DNA of 22,354 nt from Spirogloea muscicola (taxonomy: Eukaryota > Streptophyta > Zygnematophyceae > Spirogloeales > Spirogloeaceae), in contig WELB01000001.1 in assembly GCA_009602725.1 (NCBI GenBank), forward strand, positions 1,004,385-1,026,738. The letters are read 5' to 3'. Positions 1 to 9,600 of this stretch are shown here, in pieces. Position numbers and translations under genes: made by a program. The number at the start of each line of letters is the position of its first letter. Positions within the stretch are counted from its first letter, which is position 1. Under the pieces are notes generated by a model, which saw only the letters and a list, made by a program, of their open reading frames with translations, made no database searches and had not been told where the DNA came from.

Positions 1-43
1 GCCGCCGCCGCCTCCGCCCGCCGCCGCCGCTGCCGCGGCCGCG
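1..43. repeat. CCG-rich leader before the carrier start codon
   Basis: The 43 bases before the first ATG are almost entirely CCG/GCC triplets and carry no stop in the carrier frame. They are probably 5' untranslated leader. The window edge cuts the region off, so the promoter is not visible. Similar tracts lie near the starts of the other genes here. Confidence 0.6.
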
Positions 44-2168
44 ATGGCGGAGCCCCCCAAGCGATCCGCGGCGGGCGCGGCGTGGTCGGCGTCCAAGCCG
101 TTCATCAACGGCGGGCTGGCCGGCATGGGCGCCACCTGCGTCATCCAGCCGATCGACATGGTCAAGGTCCGCCGCGAGCTCCGCCCCGACCGGCCATGGA
201 TCTCGCTACAGCGAGACGGCCGGGGCTTGACCAGCCTCTCCTTGCCGATCCGCCGCCGCAGGTCAGGATCCAGCTCGGCCAGGGCTCCTTCACGCAGGTC
301 ACGCAGAACGTGCTCAAGAACGACGGCGTCGCCGGCTTCTACAAGGTGCGCTGCCACCGTCCAGACAGCCGATTACGCCGCTGTCGCTGCGGCCGCTGGA
401 GCCGAGCCGCGGCTCAGAAGGATTCTCGCCAGCAGACAGCAAGTCCATTGCGCAATCAGGCAGAGGTGGCAGCCGTCATCCTGTAGCAACAATGGCGCAG
501 CTGCTTGCGTGGCCGCCGAGGCTGATGGACGCCATGCCGGGTGGTGGGGGATCTCGTTGGGCTGCACGTTGCGCGTGCTACAGGGCCTCTCTGCTGGGCT
601 GCTCCGCCAGGCTACCTACACGACTGCGCGCCTAGGGAGCTTCCGGTCAGTCGCTGCATCTCTGCCTGGCCATGGGGTTTGTGCTATGGCCTCTTTGCAC
701 CAACACTTATTAGTGGACTGTGAGCACGCCCACGACAATGTGGGATGTCCTGCAAGCATAGCCAATGCCGGCTGGAAGAGGCTCGGATGACTCCTGCTTC
801 CATAGCAGTTTGCTGACGTGCTTGTGGGCGAATGGTGGAGTTCTCCTTCTGCAGCTCATTGACATGGTTGCCTGGCTGTCGCAGGCTCCTGACGGCCAAG
901 GCCGTCGCTGCCAACGACGGCAAGCCCCTGCCGCTGTACCAGAAGGCCGTCTGCGGCCTGACGGCGGGTGCGATTGGCGCCGTGGTGGGCAGCCCTGCAG
1001 ACCTGGCGCTCATCCGCATGCAGTCTGACAACACACTGCCCATGGCACAGCGCCGTCACTATCAGAATGCATTCCACGCACTCTACCGTATAGCAGCCGA
1101 TGAGGGCGTCTTGGCGCTCTGGAAAGGGGCCGGCCCCACCGTGGTCCGGGCCATGGCACTCAACATGGGCATGCTTGCGTCATACGATCAAAGCGTGGAA
1201 TTCTTCCGTGACAACCTGGGCACTGGCGAGATCACCACCGTGATTGGTGAGCAGGAGTGCCATGCCTGCCTGTGATTTGGCCAAGCAGTTCAGGCACCTC
1301 AAGACCGCGAGAGGTTTCGGGTTTAAGCCAATGTCCCACAGCTCCGTTGAAGTGGTGGTCTGATGTGCAGGACTTTGCGCTGCTATGAAGACCTGAAATA
1401 TGTCTTGTAGAGCTGGAAAGATCTCATCAGAGCATGTGACAGTTGAAACCTGCAGACCGATGTGCGCAATTTAGGCTCATGTAGGAGAAGGGCAGTCCTG
1501 TACTCCTTTCCTGCGTGTAGGAGCTAAGGGCCTCCATCTCGCTTCCTTGGATCCTCAGGCGCCAGCTCCATATCAGGCTTCTTCGCAGCTGCGTGCAGCC
1601 TGCCTTTTGACTATGTGAAGACACAAATCCAGAAGATGCAGCCAGGGCCGGATGGGAAATTGCCATACTCTGGATCGCTCGACTGCGCTGCCAAGACCCT
1701 CGCAAGCGGCGGGCCCCTCAAATTCTACACGGGCTTTGGCACCTACTGTGTCCGGATTGCGCCTCATGTGATGGTGAGATCTTCGCTCGTTATCTCGCCG
1801 AAGCACTAGCACTCAGTGAGATGCTTGACTCTGAAGTGACGGTGACCTGCAACGTCATGCGGGACCTTCTTCTTAGCTCGTCATGTTAGGGCAGTCGCCT
1901 ACGTCGTACTGTCCATTACACCACGTAGAGTGAAGCAAGGCTGGCAGCCAAGCACTGCAGACACAGCACCCTAGAGGACCACTTCTGTAGTACCCTGACC
2001 AGAGCAGGTGCAGCTCGTTGCGTCTGCTCCAGTCGGCAGTGTGTGCAGACTGCTGGGGCTTGCTGTACGCTGGAGTTCTCACACTCGCATGTCTGGACAC
2101 GCCCCTTGCAGATGACCTGGATTTTCCTCAACCAGATCGGGAAGCTGCAGACACAGATTGGCATCTAG
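44..2168 (+). CDS. DTC: Mitochondrial dicarboxylate/tricarboxylate (2-oxoglutarate/malate) carrier, SLC25 family
   Basis: Six exons join in phase: 44-166, 262-345, 584-645, 885-1246, 1559-1773, 2112-2168, giving 300 aa, the normal length for plant DTC and the animal oxoglutarate carrier. The family exchanges 2-oxoglutarate, malate and related acids across the mitochondrial inner membrane. All three mitochondrial-carrier signatures are present: PIDMVK (residues 36-41), PADLAL (127-132) and PFDYVK (226-231). Blocks such as GLSAGLLRQATYTTARLGSF and PVYCVRIAPHVM-like GTYCVRIAPHVMMTWIFLNQ match the plant subgroup closely. The start at 44 gives the usual short hydrophilic N-terminus before the first helix (KPFINGGLAG). 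The upstream frame is open to the window edge, so a longer N-terminus is possible but unlikely. All introns are GT-AG. The 3' end converges on COX17. Confidence 0.95.
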
Positions 2169-2652
2169 TGCGTCCCGTGAGTTGTGCGGGCGCGTTAACA
2201 GCCGCGTTTCTTGGTGACAGTCTCCTCAGCGGCTTCTTCTGCTCATTACAGTCTACCATTTACACCCAGCTTGACCCTTAATCTTTGAGATCCTTGAATC
2301 TGCTCTTCAGCAGCTTCACAGAGTGGGCGCCTCTGTGGCAACCCTTGCTTTGTCCGACGATAGGTGCTCTATTAGCAGAGTTTCCCCCCAGCGTAATTCA
2401 TTCATTATGGTCAGAGCCACCTCTTGTTTCGCGCTGCTTTCTCTGCTCATTCCTCAATCTGCAGGCATTGGAGCTCTTCGTACTTTCTGTATTTGGTTGT
2501 CTACTTCACCAATGGCATGCCACCATACGAAGCTCGGCCACGTTCCCTTGATTAGACTGAAGACCTTGATGAAGCTTGATCTGGCAGCTGTCCCAAATGA
2601 GTAAGGCTGCAGCTAATAGTCACATGCAAGTTAAGAAAGTGGTCCCATGGCT

Positions 2653-2710
2653 TTGAGGTACTCTTGGTTCTCAACACCAAGGCTTCAGCTAATAATGTCG
2701 AGTACCTCAA
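2653..2710. repeat. Inverted repeat, 11-bp perfect arms
   Basis: TTGAGGTACTC at 2653-2663 is the exact reverse complement of GAGTACCTCAA at 2700-2710. A smaller stem, CTTGGT with ACCAAG, lies inside the 36-nt loop. A flanking pair, CATGCAAG (2623-2630) and CTTGCATG (2712-2719), could extend the fold with a large bulge on one side. It lies in the carrier's 3' flank. Confidence 0.7.
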
Positions 2711-2970
2711 TCTTGCATGGCTAGTTCTAGCAGTGACACTGCTTCTCCAAGTCCACTGCACCCTGCCTGCCAAGGGTGCTCCTCCTGCAGAGGCCTCACT
2801 AGGACTGCTGTTAAAGTTTTAAGAGCTCCACGGCTCCTGTAAGGATTATATATCACAAGGACATCGTCGTTCATTGTGAAGTGAAAATGGCATGCATGCA
2901 TGGGTGGTGCCATCATCAGCTTCTGTGTCCCTCTAGGTCAGAGATAGTTGAATTTGAGACATCACAATGT

Positions 2971-3174
2971 TACATTTTGCTGTATCACCTAATGAAGAAA
3001 TGCTGTCTTGGCAAAGGCCCAAAATCATATGAGCAGCAAGCGGCCAACTTGCTGCAGAAAATTGAGGTGTTACTCTACATTTTGCTGTGTCACCTAATGA
3101 ATTAATTGCTGCCTTGGCAAAGGCCCAAAATCGTATGAGCAACAGCGGCAAACTTGCTGCAGGAAATTGAGGTG
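2971..3174. repeat. Direct tandem duplication, about 105-bp period, two diverged copies
   Basis: Copy 1 begins at 2971 and copy 2 at 3076, both with TACATTTTGCTGT. They share long blocks, including TTGGCAAAGGCCCAAAATC and an AACTTGCTGCAG run, with scattered substitutions and small indels. A short ATTTTGCT fragment follows near 3213. The array is noncoding and lies in the COX17 3' flank. Confidence 0.85.
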
Positions 3175-3272
3175 CACGAGCAGCTGAGTATCGTGTAAAA
3201 ATGTACAACAAGATTTTGCTCTGAAAGTCGGAGCAGTGGCTACGACGTCGGCAAGTGGCAGGGTGGCATGCT

Positions 3273-3902
3273 TCAGACCCGGAAGCCTTCGGAGCGGAGG
3301 CAGGCCTTGTGCGCCTCGATGAGCCGTCGGCATTCCTCAGCCTCCGGGCCGCGCTCGGCGACGCACTCGTCGCGCGCGCGCTTTGTCTCGGGGCAGGCGC
3401 AGCAGATCTTCTTCTTGGTCATTGGGGTGGAGCTCTCGGAACCTGCACGGCAATGGATGTTAATCCAAGCTTTCTGAGCAGCCTCAGCTGTGGCTGCTAA
3501 GGGCGGCCAGTGCCTTACTGGAAGCACGCGTGTCTGCCAGCTCTACTCAAGCCCGTTGCATCGCAGGCCCACACGAAGAAGCGAGCAATCTGGTGGGTGC
3601 CGCAGGATCGGGCTCGTGGCCAGGGTCCGAGACAGAGCCAAAGCGCTTCCTCGGTGGCAGAGCTGGTCAAGGTGGAGACGGTGTAGCGCTCGTGGGCGCC
3701 CACTTGAAGGCGAGAGCAGGGCAGGTCGAGGCAAGAGGAGGAGGTAAGAGGAGGAGGGGGGGCGGAGGCCTCGTGGGAGGGCCCTCCTGTGTCTTGGCTT
3801 CTAGCGGGAGGTCGAGTCACCTTGCGTCGGCGTCGGCGTCGGCCCCGGCAGGGCGGCGGCGGCCGCCAGGGGAGCTCCCTCCGAGCGCGCCGGCCCGAAC
3901 AT
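3273..3902 (-). CDS. COX17: COX17, copper chaperone for cytochrome c oxidase
   Basis: Two exons on the minus strand, 3902-3821 and 3442-3273, join across a GT-AG intron (3820-3443) to give 83 aa. COX17 works in the mitochondrial intermembrane space, passing Cu(I) to SCO1 and COX11 for assembly of the oxidase copper centres. Visible signatures are [12 protein letters not shown], with the copper-binding CC pair at residues 41-42, and the twin CX9C motifs C44-C54 and C65-C75 of a MIA40 substrate. The tail LRSEGFRV matches the plant/animal consensus. The N-terminal 34 residues are Ala/Pro/Thr-rich and unconserved, as in other plant-lineage COX17. An internal ATG in exon 2 (residue 35) would give a 49-aa core, shorter than yeast or human COX17. 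The gene is divergent from RPB11. Confidence 0.95.
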
Positions 3903-3955
3903 GGCCGCCGCCGACGGCTGCGGCGGCGGNGCGCCGCCGCGATCGCCGCCGCGAT

Positions 3956-3985
<30 letters not shown>
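3903..3985. repeat. CGG/CCG tract with GCGATCGCC repeats at the COX17 5' end
   Basis: Immediately upstream of the COX17 ATG (minus strand) is a run of CCG-type triplets containing a repeated GCCGCCGCGATC unit, then a pure GCC run up to about 3982. An N at 3930 shows the assembly was uncertain here. It is probably 5' leader or proximal promoter. Confidence 0.7.
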
Positions 3986-3986
<1 letters not shown>

Positions 3987-4390
3987 TCGGGGGAGCGCTC
4001 CAAGCTTGTGGGAGCTGGTGATTCGGGAGGCCCTCTCTAAACCCCGGAGCCCACAAAAGCCCCCCTCCCTCCTATGATTGTTTTCTATTCCAATGAATGT
4101 TTGTTTCCCTCTGGAACCAGAAAGCACCAGAAAGCTGGGCGAGCTCCGGTGATTGGCAGATTGATTGGCTTGGAATGTGCCATCTGGTATTCGGGCATCG
4201 ATTGGCGGCCTTTATGTGCTGACCCGCGGTCACTGAGCGGGACGGTTAGCAGTCGGTAAACGGACGTCATCGGATGTGCGTGCCTCTGTACTTGGCCACT
4301 TATATATTTATTATACATTTAAAATACAAGCCAACTTTATTCCCTTCAGCCATTGCGACCCACGCTCCCCGGAAGCAGGCCGTGGTCGCA

Positions 4391-4426
<36 letters not shown>

Positions 4427-4440
4427 TGTTGGGCGCTGCC
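3986..4440. promoter_or_regulatory. Divergent promoter region between COX17 and RPB11
   Basis: The two start codons are 538 nt apart in opposite directions, so both promoters must lie here. CCAAT-box cores are visible: one forward (4090-4094) and three inverted ATTGG (4152-4156, 4164-4168, 4201-4205). A CRE-like ACGTCA occurs at 4264-4269. A TATA-like TATATATTTA at 4301-4310 lies 140 nt before the RPB11 ATG and would suit that gene. Assignment is from motif matching only. Confidence 0.5.
4391..4426 (+). repeat. (GCG)12 triplet tract just upstream of RPB11
   Basis: Twelve uninterrupted GCG triplets end 14 nt before the RPB11 start codon. They lie in the RPB11 reading frame as glycine codons, with no stop back to an ATG at 4276. 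They are most likely in the 5' untranslated leader, because the conserved RPB11 N-terminus starts at 4441. Confidence 0.85.
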
Positions 4441-5747
4441 ATGAATGCACCGGACCGCTACGAGCGCTTTGTCGTTCCCGACGGCGTCAAGAAGTGAGAG
4501 CTCACCCCTTCCTGTCCGTCTGCTCCATGGCCGTAGCTCCGTCTGGCTCCATCGCCGAGCTGCGGCAGCGTCGGCACCCAGCTGCAGTAGAGGGCCCGAC
4601 CCTTGCACGTGTGTGCGCCTGCAGGGTGACGTACACGCGCGACACCAAGGTGCTCAACGCCGCCATGTTCGTCCTCCAGCGCGAGGACCACACCGTCGGC
4701 AACCTCATCCGCATGTAAGCCGCCAGCCGTGGACGTGGAGCCGCACGGTCCTTGGCTTGTTCGCTGTACTCCTGCAACGGCGCGTGAAGTCCGCCTGCCC
4801 ACGACGTCATGCGGAAGCTAGGATCTTGATCGTGGTCAATAGCTACATGATTATGTGCATGGTGTCACGACTCAGGGTTGAGGGACTCAGGGTTCACGAG
4901 GGTTTTCATTTGACGTTTTAGATTAGAGATGAGAGTCATCAGAGTCCACCCTCACATTGCCTGCCAGGTCCGTATAACGCCTCGGTGGTCAATGCAGGCA
5001 GCTGCACCGAGACCCCGCCGTGCTTTTCGCGGCCTACCAGGTCCCCCACCCTCACTCGTACAACATAAATATGAAGGTGCACATTTTATCCTAACGCAGC
5101 AAGATATTGACAATTCTCCAACACTTTTCGTGCATGCCCTGCTGTTGAAGGAAGCACTGGCAGTGCTTAGTCCAAATAGCCGCTTTGTAACAGTGCTCAG
5201 GGCTCAGGGCTCATGGCCTAGGCTGCAAAGAAATTCGTGTATTGGCTTCAGGGGTTTGGCGGTTACACATACCACAATCTGCTGTCTGTCACTCTGGCAG
5301 CTGATGCGCCAGAAAGGACGTGCAGTGAGAAGTAACAGCAGTTAAAGTGGCTGGGGATTGCCGATTGCCCCGGGCTGACGCGACTGCTTGCTTGTGCTGT
5401 GGACGCGGCCTCACAGATCCAGACAACAAGCCAGTCATCACCCACGCAGGCCTACACGCAGGCTATCGATGACCTGCAGAAGGAGCTGGACGACCTGCGC
5501 CTGGCATTTGAGGTTTGCAGGCTTCATCCTAGGGGCACTGCATACATGCGCACTTGTTGCGAAGTGGTAGAAAGTGGATGCTGAAAGTGCTATGGCTCGC
5601 TTTCTTGGCAGTCACTTAAAAGTCAGAATAAAGAATTGTGTCAAGAGCTGCGTCAAATTGATACATGCATGTGGTGCTTAGATTGCCCGCCTTTGATTGT
5701 TCCATGTGCAGGCTGAAGTGGATGCCAAGGAGAGGGAGTATTATTGA
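4441..5747 (+). CDS. RPB11: RPB11, RNA polymerase II subunit (RPB3/RPB11 heterodimer partner)
   Basis: Five exons, 4441-4493, 4625-4714, 4998-5076, 5417-5512 and 5712-5747, join in phase to give 117 aa, the standard RPB11 length. The protein pairs with RPB3 in the alpha-like assembly platform of nuclear RNA polymerase II. The N-terminus [18 protein letters not shown] is the plant-type RPB11 start and fixes the start codon. The family dimerisation core is present as [18 protein letters not shown] and [11 protein letters not shown], followed by the C-terminal helix ([17 protein letters not shown]) and a short acidic tail. All introns are GT-AG. Retaining intron 3 would stop translation after about five codons. 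An in-frame ATG at 4276 would add a polyglycine-bearing extension unknown in the family. Confidence 0.96.
4869..4898. repeat. 15-bp imperfect tandem repeat in RPB11 intron 2
   Basis: GACTCAGGGTTGAGG (4869-4883) is followed directly by GACTCAGGGTTCACG (4884-4898). It is a small local duplication inside the intron and does not match a plant or algal telomere unit. Confidence 0.6.
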
Positions 5748-6668
5748 GCCAGTAAGCTGGCAGAAAAGGAGGAGCCCATCCTCTTGCAGTGGAGCTTGAC
5801 TGACCTGCTTAGTGAGAGCTGATCGTATTAAGAAGGACAAGGTCAGGTCAAGCTACATGGAGCTCAAGGCCTCCATGAGAGATCCTTGACCAGGGTTCTT
5901 GCAACATTTCACTCAAGACAGGGCTGGCGCATGCAACAGATTAACAGCCCTGGAGTTGGCCACTTCAGACTCCCTCCACGCGCGGCGCTTATCCACCCTC
6001 TGCACAGAGCCGTGGATGGTGGATACATCACCAACATGGGCTGAGAAGATGACTTCTGATCCTAAACGGCAAATCTTGAAGGTGCAGGTTCAGAGAGCGG
6101 CACTGAATTCAGTCTGTCAACTTGGACGTGGACCTCTTCACACCAATGACAGTGGCACTGCATGATGGCGGCAGTTGTGGCACCAAGCGTCACATGATGC
6201 CCGTGCTGGGACTCAAGTACCACATCTGCACAAGGCGCTTCGTTTTGTGGCATAGAAGAACAGGTAACTATCACAGTGGCTTTGTGATAGTTACCTGTTG
6301 GCAGATGCCAAAAGTCATCCACGTTAAGCCTTCAAGGCCCGTTGACATCTGTCATAGGCGTCTCCGGTGCCGGAACGTCCGTCGGAGGCTGTGCTCCTCA
6401 CTTAACTGCCTGCTGGCCTTGGTGTGTATGCCTGGCCCATGGAGCTCGTGGGCAAAAGCCCGTGTCAGATTTGGATATGAGAATAGAGAAGAGGTCGCAC
6501 ATTGCTATCCAAAGTGCAGATTTTGATGCACAAATCACAAAATTAAGTACAAATATCAACTCGGAGATCAGCAGTAGATGGACAGTGAGTGGGGCAATCG
6601 ATACGAATGATGCAAAGTGACGTGACAACATGCAGCAATTAGTGACCAGCGTTGGCAATACGATTTGA
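5748..6668. other. Tail-to-tail spacer between RPB11 and the ABC1-family kinase
   Basis: No recognisable exon is found in these 920 nt. The stretch should hold the two 3' untranslated regions. Open frames on both strands across 6062-6526 are only chance-length and resemble nothing I know. Peptides from the two strands look alike around 6260-6300 simply because of the perfect hairpin there. I found no TGTAA motif on either strand in the spacer. Confidence 0.5.
6243..6313. repeat. Long hairpin with perfect 17-bp stem and 7-nt loop
   Basis: AACAGGTAACTATCACA (6259-6275) is exactly complementary to TGTGATAGTTACCTGTT (6283-6299) across the loop GTGGCTT. After a symmetric 5/5 internal loop the stem resumes with TGGCAT (6248-6253) against ATGCCA (6305-6310), then a few U-A pairs with a bulged G. 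The whole fold of about 70 nt has the shape of a short microRNA or other small-RNA precursor, but expression cannot be judged from sequence. Confidence 0.85.
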
Positions 6669-9600
6669 TCACTCAGCACAGGGTAGCAGCGTGGCACTTG
6701 ATTGGCGTGCACCGGAAAGTTCCATCAACGGGCCTGAAGCAGAGGCGCCGTTGGATTCTTTAGTGTGATGTAGCGGCGCGACACCCTCGTACCGTTCCAA
6801 TGCCTGCTCGGCCAGTGGCTTCCACTGCTTGGCCACTGAATGGGAAACGCCCATGCCGTAGCTCAGACCACGCAGGAGCTGAATGGTGCGCAGCACGAAA
6901 AACATGTCCTTTGGAAAGCTCTGCAAAGAGCAACGAATTGCATCAGGGAGACTTCAAAAATCAGGCTTGGCACAGGCGCCTTGAAATACCCAAGTGCACC
7001 AAGCGAGAAAAGTTGCAGATAGCAGGCAATGCAAGCCAGAAGCCAGATGTGCAGCAAGGGTCCTGGGGGCGATGTATTTAGATCACAAGATCGACCGTGG
7101 GCTGACTTCTGGGCAGGTCAAGCAATCTGTGGACAGGCTGCGGACCAGGATGACTGCACAGCTGCTCTTTGCAAGCAGCACCAAAGCCAGTAGGAGATTT
7201 CAGGACAAGAAGGCGGCTTGTTTGCCTTGATGGGGTTGCTCTTTAGGCTTGATTCCGAAGAAAATGGGTTCGTGTTGGCAAACTCTGCCGTTGTCTCTGT
7301 GTCGAACATCATGTGTGCCATGCGGCGGAACGACTGCGGCGCCACACGCGCGTCCTTCTCTGTCTCAATCCCCATCTCTCTGGTGGATGCCCCACGGCCT
7401 CAACAATGCAGCTTAGCACGTGTGAAGCACGGCTTGCCCTTGCAGACCCAGCTTCATTTGCACATAGTGGGAGCAATTCTGTGCAATCATTGCAGCAAGT
7501 ATAAGCACCACACTTCGCTCGGACGACGCCGCCAAGGCGGAACTACAACGAGGAGCAAATCTGCGGACTGGCGCAATCTGGTATCAACAATAGACTCTAA
7601 TTGCAGTGGACTCTAATTGCAGTCAGAGGTGGCACCTGAGATGGGAGGCCATTGCAGGGGTGTCATCAGCGCAGATCGCTAGGATGGTGCCAGCAAGCGC
7701 CAGCCGCATGCGGTCTGGCAGTACCTTGGTTTGCCCATAGTCCAGCAGCGCAACCTGGGTGCATTGCTGGTTCATGGCTCAACTATTGCGGAGGCTGAAT
7801 TGCGAGGAGCTCATGCTCTTTGACAGTGAGAGCTTAGAAAGGTCACCAGGGTATGCCAGTGCAATCTCAGTTGGCAAGACTCATATCCTCTCAGGGTTAA
7901 CACCATTGATCTTTGAGGGCTGATAATCTCGGACCAGCTAGCAGTCAAGGTTTGGCCAGGATTCAAGATCCAAGGCTTGCTGACAGCAGAGCTTGAGAAG
8001 TTGCCAACGACTAGCTCGGTGCTTCGCACCTTGCCTCCGCGGCAGACGAGGATGTTGCCAGGGTGCGGGTCGGCCTGGAAGTGGCCATCGGACAGGATCA
8101 TGTGCCCATACGCAGCACTCAGGTCCCATAAGATGCTCCTGCAAGCAGAACCAAAGTAATGTAAGACGACAGACGAATACAGCGCTCATCTTCTGCAGCC
8201 GAGCACATCACTCAGACGTCCACAGCGTCGCATCATGAGCCTGGGCCGCTTTGCTTCTGGGACTCCACTGTTTGGCTGGACGTTGAGCAGCGACGGCAGC
8301 TCACTTCTTGGCGGCAGTAGCAGCAAGCCCATCAGGGCTGATGCCACGTCGCCGCATCTCGTCGGATAGGCGTGCGATGGGCGTCCCTTCTACAAAGTCC
8401 ATCACCAGCAATCGCCTGCCAACAACCACGGCAGCATCTGGCAGGGTCAGCATTGTCAGCATGTAGTTAAGGGGGAGAGGGGCTAGTGACCTCTGGCTCA
8501 GTGGCTGCCAACGACTGGCGGCATGCTGACAAGAACTAGGCGACGCTCTCCAACCTGGTCACGAGGCCCGGTACGGAACGGGGCACGATGATGGGGCTGC
8601 GGTTCTTTTTCCTGCCGCTGTTCCACCGCCACCATGCGCCACCGCCGCCGTTGATCGCGGGCCCTTGTGCCAAAGACTCGCCAATTGCGTCCATTGAGGC
8701 AGCTTCCTGCTGGAAGTCAAACTCATATTGCACCTGCAACTCACAGACAGGCAGCAAGGATGGGAAGGTATGAGCACACGTGAAGCCACGCTGAAGAACG
8801 ACACCCTTTCTTTCATTCTATAAGAACGACTTGGATACTTTAGAGTTGAATGTAAGATTTGTGAAACACACTCTTTCTGATTAAGCTGAATGTGGTCTTT
8901 CTCCTCAGATACAGCGGCTGACCTGGTCTTGGAGCTCGCAAACGACGGAGAGGAGGTCGAAGCTGAGCTCGTACCGCTGCAGGTAGCCCGCGAAGCTCCG
9001 CAGGTTGCGCAGGTCTGTCATCATCAGATGCTCGCTGCCGGGGTGCTGCACCTGCAGGTGGCGGCGGTGCATGGCGCAACGACAACATCGCAGGCTTGCC
9101 GATCAGCAGCCTCCTTGGTCTGCTGGCACAATGTAAACATGCTAAGGTGAGTGCGACTGGGCGACACTGCCGTGTCCTCACCTTCACAGCCACGTCCTTT
9201 TTCGAGCGACGCAACCGCGCCCGATGCACCTGCATCACACAGCAAACTCAGCTCACAGCACCTGGTAGCCGAAGCAACGACGGCCTCGACAGCAGGACAG
9301 CAGCAGGAGCAGCGCCTGGCCGGCAGAGCATCCTGCACACCTGAGCAACGGAGGCCGAGCCGACGGGCGTGGCGTCAAATCGGTCGAAGACGGAGCCCAA
9401 GTCGGCGCCGAGCTCTGCTTCGACGGCGGCGCGGGCCGTCCGGAAGGGCGTGGCCGGCGCGGCGTCGTGCAGGACGCTGAGCCGCCGCACCCACGCTGCC
9501 GGCACCAGGTCCGGCTTCGCCAGGAACTGGCCGCCCTGCCAGACGCCCGAGGCGGTAATGCCAACTCCGTCAGTTAGAGTGCATTACTGAGGCGGTTAAG

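Larger units (their letters stand above)
2169..3272. other. Tail-to-tail spacer between the carrier and COX17
   Basis: No coding exon is recognised in these 1.1 kb. The stretch must hold both 3' untranslated regions. It contains an inverted repeat (2653-2710) and a two-copy tandem repeat (2971-3174). A TGTAA motif, the usual chlorophyte polyadenylation signal, occurs on + at 2838-2842 and on - at 2974-2970. The first is far (about 670 nt) from the carrier stop, so its use is doubtful; the second lies about 300 nt after the COX17 stop. Short open frames here have no family resemblance that I can see. Confidence 0.6.

Noticed and set aside
3901-4077. Plus-strand frame starting MAAADGCGG at the COX17 5' end
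   Set aside because: Its ATG overlaps the COX17 ATG on the other strand; the protein is mostly Pro/Arg/Ala from the triplet repeat and ends within 59 codons with no family match.
4869-4898. CAGGGTT-like repeats resembling telomeric DNA
   Set aside because: Only two imperfect 15-bp units, not a plant (TTTAGGG) or Chlamydomonas-type (TTTTAGGG) array, and inside an intron.
5745-5830. Frame stays open for about 27 codons after the RPB11 stop
   Set aside because: The protein is already the normal family length, and an opening of this size is common by chance; no read-through signal is visible.
8030-8138. Kinase catalytic loop reads QADPHPGN rather than the often quoted HADPHPGN
   Set aside because: Variation at the first position occurs among ABC1-family members; the Asp, Pro-Gly and Asn residues are intact, so it is not evidence of inactivity.
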